Part shown: positions 1 through 7,114 of the stretch, piece after piece
Layout of the letters: each line of letters begins with the position of its first letter
Numbering within the stretch: the first letter of the stretch is position 1
Source: Candidatus Aminicenantota bacterium
GTDB taxonomy: Bacteria > Acidobacteriota > Aminicenantia > Aminicenantales > UBA8522
Direction: 5' to 3'
Assembly: GCA_016934895.1 (NCBI GenBank)
Contig: JAFGRZ010000265.1
Span: 1 to 9,016 of the forward strand
DNA: 9,016 nucleotides
Notes under the pieces: generated by a model
What the model was told of the DNA's origin: nothing
What the model saw: only the letters and a program-made list of their open reading frames with translations
The model's database searches: none
Program-made: the position numbers and the translations under genes

Positions 1-1540
<1,540 letters not shown>

Positions 1541-1541
<1 letters not shown>

Positions 1542-2812
1542 TATTTCTTCCGCCTCCTTCTGACCCAGCCGGGCCTCTCGACCTGGCGGCCGCGGGCCAC
1601 GGCCAGCGCTTCCGGCGGGACATTTTTGGTGATCACCGAGCCGGCGCCGATATAGGCGTCGCGGCCGATCCGCACCGGCGCCACCAACTCCGTGCCCGAG
1701 CCGATAAAGGCGCCCCCGTCGATCCTGGTCGTGGACTTCCGGAACCCGTCGTAATTGCAGGTGATGGTGCCCGCCCCGATGTTGACACCTTCCCCGACGA
1801 CCGCGTCTCCGAGATAAGAAAGGTGCCCGGCTTTGGAGTGTTTTCCAAAAACCGTATTTTTCATCTCAACGAAATTGCCCACCTTGGCCCGCGACCGAAC
1901 GAGAGTATCCGGACGCAAACGCGCAAACGGGCCGACCTGGGCGTCACTCTCGATGCGGCTTTTCTCGATTACCGTGGAGCTGAGGATCTTCACCCGCCCG
2001 CCGACCCAGGCATCGATGAGGTGGACGAACGGATAAATCCGGCATTCGGTGCCGATCCTCGTCCGACCCTCGATGACAACCGAAGGATAGAGGACCGTTC
2101 CCTTCCCGATGCGGGCGTCCAGGTCCACCCAGGTCGTCGACGGGTCGAGGACGATCACTCCGCGGGATTCAAGCTGACTGATCTTGCGCTCGCGCAGGAA
2201 CATGATCGCCGTGGACACGCCGGCGGGAGTCCGCACGGACAATGATTCCTCGGGATGACGCAGTCGATAGGTCCCGATTTTCCGGCCTCTCTCGGCCATC
2301 CGTTCGATAAGCCGGTCCATTCCGCGGCCGTCTCTTGGAACCGGCTTGAGCGTGTCCAGGGCTTCCAATAGATCGGCGACCCGGAACGCCTGGACGGGAA
2401 GAGGCCCCAAAGATTCGGCCAAGGTCAGAGCGTTTCCGCTGCGTCGATGAGCCGCCAGCAGAGACCTCAGGCTCCGAGCGCCGAGCAGAGACAGACGGGC
2501 GTCGAGAACGATGAGATCCGCTGTCCGATTTCCGGAGAGCGCGTCCTCGGCCGAGAGGATAGCCCCTAGCGGACCCGGCGTTTTCTGAGTCGTCAGGAAA
2601 CAAACTCCAGGCAGGCTCGGAGAGTTCTCCTCATCCCCTCCCCCGCCATCGATTGCGGCCAGGATATCAGCGGGATGGAGGTTCCGGGCCGCCTCAACGG
2701 CCAGCTCCAAAATGGATTTCCCGAGGAGGCGATGATGAAGTGAAAGAAGAGCGCTCTTCCTCCCCCCCTCGATTCTGTCCGCCCAGACAAGGGCCAGTGG
2801 ACTCCTCTTCAT
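1541..2812 (-). CDS. glmU: GlmU-like protein: intact glucosamine-1-phosphate N-acetyltransferase domain, degenerate uridylyltransferase domain
   Basis: GlmU normally acetylates GlcN-1-P with acetyl-CoA and then joins GlcNAc-1-P to UTP. The protein is 423 aa against about 456 for E. coli. From about residue 225 it is a left-handed beta-helix acetyltransferase. R300, K318, H330 (catalytic base), Y333, N344, Y354, K359, S372 and A390 match E. coli R333, K351, H363, Y366, N377, Y387, K392, S405 and A423 at a constant offset of 33. Motifs include GPFARLRP, VGNFVEMKN, KAGHLSYLGD and GAGTITCNYDG. Residues 1 to 220 keep the general layout but lack LAAGxGTRM, PKVLH, QLGTGHA, the Asp of YGD, EINTGI and the Asn of VNN, so UTP and Mg2+ binding is doubtful. 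The ATG overlaps the TPR stop (ATGA), with no clear ribosome site of its own, suggesting coupled translation. It could be called a GlcN-1-P acetyltransferase with a vestigial nucleotidyltransferase fold. Confidence 0.92.
1553..1559 (-). promoter_or_regulatory. Shine-Dalgarno for glmS inside the end of glmU
   Basis: The minus strand reads AAGGAGG, 11 nt before the glmS ATG at 1541. It lies inside the last codons of glmU. The motif is a full match to the anti-SD core, though the spacing is longer than the usual 5 to 9 nt. With the TAATG overlap it supports this start and coupled plus independent initiation of glmS. Confidence 0.7.
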
Positions 2813-3315
2813 GTCAGACGGGTGATCAACTTGAATTTCTTGTCATCCCAAAGGGGCGCGAAATCCGTCTCATTTTGGGCGAGGATACGGTAGAATCTGT
2901 CCTTCTGGAAGGCTTTCTTCAAGCATTCCATGGCGTCTTCCGTTTTTCCCAACTGGACATACGCATCGGCCATGAGATAAAAGATCCGGCCTTCTTCCTT
3001 CTGCATCTCCAGCGCCTTCTCCAAGAGCAGCAGGGCTTCTTCATAATCTCCGGCGTTGATCTTATAAATACTGTAATGCACGTAATCGTCGAACGTCTTC
3101 AGGGAGATCGTTTCTTTTTTGCCCTTTTCCCTTGCCATTTGAAGATAAATTTTGGCCCGGTCGACGAGCTCCTTCTCGGTATCGTGCTTTTCCAGGAATG
3201 CCTTGAGCAGCTCCTCGGCTTTTTCAAGGTTCCCCTTGTGAAATTCTTTCATGGCATCGCCATAAGCGGACAAGGCCTTCACATAGACATCTTTCTTTGT
3301 TCGTTCTTCCTTCAC
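2809..3315 (-). CDS. Small cytoplasmic TPR-repeat protein, first gene of the glmU-glmS operon
   Basis: This is a 168-aa protein with no signal peptide or membrane segment, made almost wholly of helical tetratricopeptide-type repeats. I see likely TPR units at about residues 10 to 43, 77 to 105 (INAGDYEEALLLLEKALEM) and 110 to 138 (YVQLGKTEDAMECLKKAF). It ends with NETDFAPLWDDKKFK, a tail often seen after the last TPR of such proteins. TPR units bind other proteins, so a scaffold or regulatory role is inferred; the partner is unknown and no enzyme motif is visible. The start is GTG at 3315, chosen because AGGAGA lies 5 nt upstream and a good promoter precedes it. Its TGA overlaps the glmU ATG as ATGA, so it is tightly tied to amino-sugar synthesis. 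The gene is ordinary in base and codon style compared with its neighbours. Confidence 0.85.
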   Translation of the reverse strand: MKEERTKKDVYVKALSAYGDAMKEFHKGNLEKAEELLKAFLEKHDTEKELVDRAKIYLQMAREKGKKETISLKTFDDYVHYSIYKINAGDYEEALLLLEKALEMQKEEGRIFYLMADAYVQLGKTEDAMECLKKAFQKDRFYRILAQNETDFAPLWDDKKFKLITRLT

Positions 3316-3320
3316 CGTAG

Positions 3321-3326
3321 TCTCCT
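3321..3326 (-). promoter_or_regulatory. Shine-Dalgarno deciding the GTG start of the TPR gene
   Basis: The minus strand reads AGGAGA, then five bases, then the GTG at 3315 to 3313. This strong site fixes the non-ATG start. It lies directly next to the inverted repeat at 3330 to 3357, so that structure could influence access to it. Confidence 0.75.
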
Positions 3327-3329
3327 GAT

Positions 3330-3357
3330 TAAAATGATTGGCCGTGGAATCATTTTA
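3330..3357. repeat. Perfect 10-bp inverted repeat over the TPR-glmU-glmS promoter -10 box
   Basis: On the plus strand TAAAATGATT (3330 to 3339) is followed by eight bases and then AATCATTTTA (3348 to 3357), its exact reverse complement. One arm contains the whole -10 hexamer; the other falls in the start of the transcript, just before the Shine-Dalgarno. A bound dimeric repressor would block the promoter, so an operator is the best reading. A weak AT-rich 5'-UTR hairpin is the alternative. It is not a convincing lpxC terminator, since the stem is AT-rich and lacks a U tract. Confidence 0.6.
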
Positions 3358-3380
3358 GTACAGGACGTCTCTTTTGACAA
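3352..3380 (-). promoter_or_regulatory. Sigma-70 type promoter for the TPR-glmU-glmS operon
   Basis: The minus strand has TTGTCA (3380 to 3375), a 17-nt spacer, and TAAAAT (3357 to 3352); each box is one base off consensus at ideal spacing. Transcription would start near 3345, giving a leader of about 30 nt before the GTG at 3315. It lies in the 76-nt gap between lpxC and the TPR gene, so this operon can be expressed apart from lpxC. Confidence 0.72.
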
Positions 3381-3391
3381 GAAAGCCGCTC

Positions 3392-4258
3392 TCAATCCCC
3401 GAGAAAGCGGGGAAATTTCGCCTCCTCGAAAGTCCAGAAATCAGGATTCTCGATGAGGAAGAGGACGGCGCGGTGATGGAGGCGATGGCCTGCCTTATCC
3501 GCCTGAAAACGGCCCAGAAGCGGATGCCCGAAGAGCGCCAGGTCGCCGATGAGGTCGAGCGCCTTGTGGCGGACGAATTCGTCCCGGAAACGGAGAGGAC
3601 CGCTGATCGTCCCGCAGTCATCAAGAACCACGGCGCTGTCCAGGGTCCCTCCGAGGGCCAGGCCGCGCTTCCGGAGTTCGGGGATATCCTTCAAGAAACC
3701 GAAGGTCCGGGCCGGGGCGATCTCTTTCAAAAAAACCTCCCGGGTGAGATCGAAGGAGATCTCCTGCCGGCCGATGAGGGGGTGGTCGAAATCTATGGCA
3801 TAGGATATATTGAGGTTTTCGGCCGGCGAAAGAGATAAACTGGCCCCGCCCTCTTCAAGAGTGCACGGCTTGATCACACGGACCACGTGTCTCTGCGGCT
3901 CAACCGGAACGACGCCGGCCTCGAGGACGGCCCGGGCCAAGGGGGCCGCGCTCCCGTCCATGATGGGGATCTCGCCGCCGAAGAGCTCGATTTCCAGACT
4001 ATCAAGGCCGAACATATACAGAACCGCCATGAGATGCTCCATCGTCTGAATGCGGCCCGACTCGAAGACCAGGCAAGTGCAGTTCAAGGCGTCGATTCTC
4101 CGTGGATCCAGATCGACCACCAGACCGCCCAGGTCCAGCCTCCGGAAAAAGATCTTCCCGGAGCGGGACGGCTTGAGGGTCATCCGGATCTGCTCGCCGG
4201 AATGGATGCCAATCCCTGAGAAAGAAATTTCGTGCTTGAGGGTCTGTTTGTTGAGCAT
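3392..4258 (-). CDS. lpxC: UDP-3-O-acyl-N-acetylglucosamine deacetylase
   Basis: LpxC is the zinc-dependent, committed step of lipid A synthesis, removing acetate from UDP-3-O-acyl-GlcNAc in the cytoplasm. The protein is 288 aa, slightly shorter than the usual 300 or so. Two related domains are visible. Domain I opens with TLKHEISFSGIGIHSG and has TMEHLMAVL, where E74 is the general base and H75 a zinc ligand, then IPIMDGSAAPL. Domain II has IDFDHPLIG, APARTFGFL, RGLALGGTLDSAVV and VRHKALDLIGDLAL, with zinc ligands H231 and D235, and then AGH with H258 matching the conserved active-site His. All key residues are present, so the enzyme should be active. The ATG at 4258 is chosen because MLNKQTLKHE aligns with normal LpxC N-termini; an AAGGG lies very close to it, so initiation may be weak. 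The gene stands in its own transcription unit, divergent from larB and upstream of the operon that supplies its UDP-GlcNAc precursor. Confidence 0.97.
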   Translation of the reverse strand: MLNKQTLKHEISFSGIGIHSGEQIRMTLKPSRSGKIFFRRLDLGGLVVDLDPRRIDALNCTCLVFESGRIQTMEHLMAVLYMFGLDSLEIELFGGEIPIMDGSAAPLARAVLEAGVVPVEPQRHVVRVIKPCTLEEGGASLSLSPAENLNISYAIDFDHPLIGRQEISFDLTREVFLKEIAPARTFGFLKDIPELRKRGLALGGTLDSAVVLDDCGTISGPLRFRDEFVRHKALDLIGDLALFGHPLLGRFQADKAGHRLHHRAVLFLIENPDFWTFEEAKFPRFLGD

Positions 4259-4275
4259 ACCCTTGACCAGACGCT

Positions 4276-4306
4276 AGTATAACCCGCAACCGGCATTCCC
4301 TGTCAA
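4276..4306 (-). promoter_or_regulatory. Candidate promoter for lpxC
   Basis: The minus strand shows a perfect TTGACA (4306 to 4301) and TATACT (4281 to 4276), one base off consensus, separated by 19 nt, which is longer than optimal. The start point would be near 4269, leaving only about 11 nt before the lpxC ATG at 4258. The long spacer suggests that an activator or DNA twist may matter. Confidence 0.55.
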
Positions 4307-4478
4307 TCGACCGGTGTGAGTGGCGATATCTTCCCTGCGCAAAGTGGCCGGAAAGTGGCGGCGTGAACTTGAAGCAGGACTCATTATGACGCTTCTCAAA
4401 ATCCATAAGAATTGGAGGAGGCTCCCTGCTGCCTTCTCCAATGATAGCAAGAGATCGCCGGCGGCCGGTTAGCTGTCC
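4307..4478. other. Divergent intergenic region between lpxC and larB, with repeats but no gene
   Basis: No convincing coding sequence is visible here. It holds an 8-bp direct repeat AAAGTGGC at 4341 and 4352, 11 bp apart (one helical turn), with another AGTGGC at 4319. It also holds a long imperfect hairpin at 4411 to 4442, described separately. Both divergent promoters flank the stretch, so it probably carries the regulatory sites for both. An old insertion-sequence end is another possible origin of the AGTGGC repeats; I cannot tell them apart. Confidence 0.5.
4411..4442. repeat. 12-bp inverted repeat (hairpin) upstream of larB
   Basis: ATTGGAGGAGGC (4411 to 4422) is separated by eight bases from GCCTTCTCCAAT (4431 to 4442). 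The arms pair over 12 positions with a single G/T pair. No T run follows on either strand, so it is not an intrinsic terminator. It may be an operator or a structured element; both transcripts as drawn start outside it. Confidence 0.6.
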
Positions 4479-4497
4479 TTGGTCAATGGCGCAGCGT

Positions 4498-4507
4498 ATG
4501 GTAATAT
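4498..4507 (+). promoter_or_regulatory. Candidate extended -10 promoter for larB
   Basis: TGGTAATAT at 4499 to 4507 is an extended -10 (TGn plus TAATAT, four of six bases). A weak TTGGTC lies 17 nt upstream at 4479 to 4484. The predicted start, near 4514, falls at the GTG at 4515. If real, larB mRNA is leaderless and the TTG at 4479 is part of the promoter, not a start codon. Confidence 0.4.
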
Positions 4508-4514
4508 ATCCAGC

Positions 4515-5258
4515 GTGAAAACGGAGCTGGAAGATGTCCTGGAAAAGGTCTCCCGGGGAAAAATGCCTCCCCGGAAGGCCTTTTTGAAATTGAAGGATTA
4601 TCCCTATCAGGATCTCGGTTTCGCCAAGATCGATCACCACCGGGAAGTCCGGAAAGGATTCCCCGAGATCATCTTCGGCCAGGGAAAGACCGAAGGCCAG
4701 ATCATCAAGATCGCCCAGGAAATCTGCAAAAGGGGCAACAGCCTGCTCATCACCCGGACCGGACCCGAGGTTTACCGGAAGATCAGGTCGAAAATCCCGG
4801 GCTGCCGCTATAATACCCTGGCCCAAACCATCACCCTGAAGAAGAAGCGCCCCGCCCCCGGGATGGGGAAAATCGTCATCATGACGGCCGGAACGTCGGA
4901 CATCCCGGTGGCCGAAGAAGCGTTTGTCACCTGCGAAATGCTGGGGAACAAAGCGGAAAGGATTTATGACGTCGGTGTCGCCGGAATCCATCGCCTCTTC
5001 GGAGAGATGGAGAAAGTGAGACGAGCCCGTCTGATTATCGCCGTCGCGGGAATGGAGGGTGCCCTTCCCAGTGTTCTGGCGGGTCTGGTCGGCGTGCCCA
5101 TCATCGCCGTCCCCACCAGCGTCGGTTACGGGGCCAGCCTCCAGGGGATCTCTGCTTTGCTGGCCATGCTCAATTCCTGCCCGGGCGGCGTGGCCGTCGT
5201 GAACATTGACAATGGTTTCGGGGCGGCCTATCTGGCCAGTCTGATCAACCATCTTTGA
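4515..5258 (+). CDS. larB: Nickel pincer cofactor biosynthesis protein LarB (pyridinium-3,5-biscarboxylate mononucleotide synthase)
   Basis: LarB carboxylates and hydrolyses nicotinic acid adenine dinucleotide to the pyridinium biscarboxylate mononucleotide that LarE and LarC turn into the nickel-pincer nucleotide used by lactate racemase and relatives. The N-terminal part has LGFAKIDHHREVRKGFPEII and GQGKTEGQI; the PurE-like C-terminal part has MTAGTSDIPVAEEA, YDVGVAGIHRL, VAGMEGALPSVLAGL, VPTSVGYGAS, LAMLNSC and VVNIDNGFGA. From GTG 4515 the protein is 247 aa and the LNSC cysteine is residue 222, close to the reactive Cys221 I recall for Lactobacillus LarB, which supports this start. The frame is open from TTG 4479 just after an in-frame TAG, but those 12 extra residues look non-conserved and overlap a promoter-like sequence. 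No strong ribosome site precedes either start. larC, larE and larA are not in the window, so the partner genes must be elsewhere or absent. Confidence 0.92.
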   Translation: MKTELEDVLEKVSRGKMPPRKAFLKLKDYPYQDLGFAKIDHHREVRKGFPEIIFGQGKTEGQIIKIAQEICKRGNSLLITRTGPEVYRKIRSKIPGCRYNTLAQTITLKKKRPAPGMGKIVIMTAGTSDIPVAEEAFVTCEMLGNKAERIYDVGVAGIHRLFGEMEKVRRARLIIAVAGMEGALPSVLAGLVGVPIIAVPTSVGYGASLQGISALLAMLNSCPGGVAVVNIDNGFGAAYLASLINHL

Positions 5259-5294
5259 AAATGTCAAAAACAAGGCCATCGAGGCCCTCTGGGC

Positions 5295-5323
5295 TTGACA
5301 ATGGAGCGATCCATTCCTATATT
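5295..5323 (+). promoter_or_regulatory. Sigma-70 promoter for dnaG-rpoD
   Basis: TTGACA (5295 to 5300, perfect) and TATATT (5318 to 5323, one mismatch) are exactly 17 nt apart. The start would be near 5330, about 22 nt before the dnaG ATG. The spacer contains the palindrome AATGGA-GCGA-TCCATT (5300 to 5315), a candidate repressor site between the two boxes. Confidence 0.78.
5300..5315. repeat. Short perfect inverted repeat in the dnaG promoter spacer
   Basis: AATGGA (5300 to 5305), four bases, TCCATT (5310 to 5315) form a perfect 6-bp inverted repeat between the -35 and -10 boxes. Position favours an operator, but a 6-bp repeat is short enough to arise by chance. It shares no obvious sequence with the repeat at 3330 to 3357. 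Confidence 0.4.
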
Positions 5324-5351
5324 GACTGAGACTTTTTCCCCCTGAGCGGCG

Positions 5352-7085
5352 ATGAGTATGGAGATCATCGACCAGATCAGACAAGCCGCCGATATCGTCG
5401 AGATCGCATCTCTCTACACATCCCTGAAAAAGCGGGGCCGGAAACACGTCGGACTCTGCCCGTTCCACTCGGAAAAAGATCCGTCCTTCACCGTGGATTC
5501 GGAAAAACAGCTCTTTCACTGCTTCGGTTGCGGAGTGGGAGGCGACGTCTTCACGCTGGTCATGGAGAAGGAAAACCTCACCTTCCCGGAGGCGTTGAAT
5601 CACCTGGCGGAGAGGTATCACATCCCGATGCCCCAAAAGGCCAGGCTGTCGCCCGAGCTTCAGAAACTCGAGGAAAAGGTCTACAAGATCAATGAACTGG
5701 CCTTGGCTTTTTTCCGCCGCAACCTGTTCCGGACAAGGGAAGGGCAAACCGCTCTGGCCTACCTGAAAAAAAGAGGTCTCTCCTCCGACACTCTGGAGGC
5801 CCTCAAGGTCGGCTACGCGTTGACCTCCTGGAACGCTCTATTGGACCACTTCCGCGAGAGGGGCACCGAGCCTTCCCTACTGGAAAAGGCCGGCCTTGTT
5901 CTCCCCGGACAAAAAAGAGCCGATTATTACGACCGTTTCCGCGGCCGGATCATCTTCCCCATTTTCGGCCTGACCGGAAAAACTGTCGCTTTCGGCGGCC
6001 GGGCGATCGCCGAGGCCACGCCCAAGTACCTCAATTCCCCCGATACCCCGGTTTATTCCAAGGGAAAGGTGCTCTATGGACTGAACTGGACCAAGGAAGC
6101 CGTCCGTGAGGCCGGAGAGCTCATCCTGGTGGAGGGCTACACCGATTTCGCCTCTCTTTATCAAGCGGGCATTCGGAACGCCGCCGCTTCGCTGGGGACC
6201 GCCCTGACCCCTGATCAAGTCTACCAAGCCCACCGTTTCGCCGAAAAGATTGTCATAAATTACGATGGAGATCATGCCGGAAAAGCCGCGACATCGCGAG
6301 GGATACCCATTTGCTTTGAACTTGGCACCCAGCCGGAAGTCCTTATCCTTCCCGAAGATCTCGATCCTGACGGCTTCATACGAAAATACGGAGCCCAATC
6401 ATATGGGGAGATCAAGCAAAGCCGAAGTGTTCCTCTTATCAAGTTCATGATCGACTTGCTTACGCCAAATCAGAAGGCCAAATCAATCGACGCAAAAATC
6501 TCGACGGCAAAAAGGATCATCGACATAATCCTTATTAATCCGGATACGATGGCTGGAAGCGAATACCTGAAGCAGCTTTGCGACTATATGGACCTTGATG
6601 AGCGGGTCGTGCGTTCTTCAATAAAAAGGATCGGCGAAAAGAAGGCGGCCGGACCCGCTGAGAGTTTTCTCTATCCCGCCGAAAAAAGACTCCTCCAAGT
6701 TCTGCTCGAAAACCAGGGGCTGGCCGCAGACCTCCTGAGACAAGTCCGGAGAGAAGACTTCCGCGGGCTGAGGAGCGAGGGGGCGATGGTTTTTATTCTG
6801 GACTGCGCCCGGCGGCGAAAAAGGGTCCTGTTGTCCGAACTGAGCACAGCCGTTGGACCCGACCTCTGGCGGCCGATCTCGGAGATGATGCAGGAAAAAT
6901 CGAGACCGGGCACTCCCGAAGAAGCGCTGGACTGTCTGAAGACCCTCCGCAGAACGGCGATCGAGGCCCAGTTGCGTGCCCTCCAAAAAGAGGTCGAGCG
7001 CTGCGAAAGAAACGGGGAGAAGGAAAAGTTGGCCCGGCTTCTTTCCCAGAAACAGGACCTGACCAGGCAAATCCTGACGATGTGA
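5352..7085 (+). CDS. dnaG: DNA primase
   Basis: DnaG makes the RNA primers for leading- and lagging-strand DNA synthesis and works with the DnaB helicase at the fork. At 577 aa it is of normal length. The zinc-binding CHC2 domain uses C36, H39, C57 and C60 (CPFHSEKDPSF ... FHCFGCGVGGD). The catalytic core follows, with GRIIFPIFGLTGKTVAFGGR and YLNSPDTPVYSKGKVLYGL. The TOPRIM fold carries E261 in LILVEGYTDF and the D305/D307 pair in NYDGDHAGKAA, which bind catalytic metal. The C-terminal helicase-binding domain ends with a charged helical hairpin from about 535 to 577. ATG 5352 is preferred; the ATG two codons later is also possible, and the ribosome site GAGCGG is weak. The gene is first in a dnaG-rpoD unit with a 29-nt gap to rpoD. 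The usual rpsU gene does not precede it; larB does, on its own promoter. Confidence 0.98.
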   Translation: MSMEIIDQIRQAADIVEIASLYTSLKKRGRKHVGLCPFHSEKDPSFTVDSEKQLFHCFGCGVGGDVFTLVMEKENLTFPEALNHLAERYHIPMPQKARLSPELQKLEEKVYKINELALAFFRRNLFRTREGQTALAYLKKRGLSSDTLEALKVGYALTSWNALLDHFRERGTEPSLLEKAGLVLPGQKRADYYDRFRGRIIFPIFGLTGKTVAFGGRAIAEATPKYLNSPDTPVYSKGKVLYGLNWTKEAVREAGELILVEGYTDFASLYQAGIRNAAASLGTALTPDQVYQAHRFAEKIVINYDGDHAGKAATSRGIPICFELGTQPEVLILPEDLDPDGFIRKYGAQSYGEIKQSRSVPLIKFMIDLLTPNQKAKSIDAKISTAKRIIDIILINPDTMAGSEYLKQLCDYMDLDERVVRSSIKRIGEKKAAGPAESFLYPAEKRLLQVLLENQGLAADLLRQVRREDFRGLRSEGAMVFILDCARRRKRVLLSELSTAVGPDLWRPISEMMQEKSRPGTPEEALDCLKTLRRTAIEAQLRALQKEVERCERNGEKEKLARLLSQKQDLTRQILTM

Positions 7086-7091
7086 TATAAT
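7083..7091 (+). promoter_or_regulatory. Internal extended -10 promoter for rpoD overlapping the dnaG stop
   Basis: TGATATAAT at 7083 to 7091 is a perfect extended -10 (TGn plus TATAAT). Its TGA is at the same time the dnaG stop codon. No good -35 lies 16 to 18 nt upstream, which extended -10 promoters tolerate. The start would be near 7098, leaving a leader of about 17 nt that holds the rpoD ribosome site. Confidence 0.65.
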
Positions 7092-7102
7092 GTTTTTGAC
7101 TT

Positions 7103-7109
7103 GAGGTGA
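7103..7109 (+). promoter_or_regulatory. Shine-Dalgarno deciding the rpoD start (TTG at 7115)
   Basis: GAGGTGA at 7103 to 7109 is a seven-base match to the anti-SD, five bases before TTG 7115. The in-frame GTG at 7106 is part of this motif, so it is unlikely to be the start codon. Confidence 0.75.
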
Positions 7110-7114
7110 ACGCT

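Noticed and set aside
2653..3456. 267-codon plus-strand frame across glmU, the TPR gene and the lpxC end
   Set aside because: It is antisense to three well-supported genes and crosses their junctions and promoter; it has no domain signature.
5282..5296. Small hairpin after larB as an intrinsic terminator
   Set aside because: The stem is six pairs with one G/T, and no T run follows; it overlaps the dnaG -35 box instead.
4002..5747. Long open frame of 581 codons on the minus strand across lpxC, larB and dnaG
   Set aside because: It lies antisense to clearly conserved larB and dnaG, and overlaps the start of lpxC in another frame. Its translation is low-complexity (H, D, G, Q rich) with no family motif, which is typical of GC-rich shadow frames.
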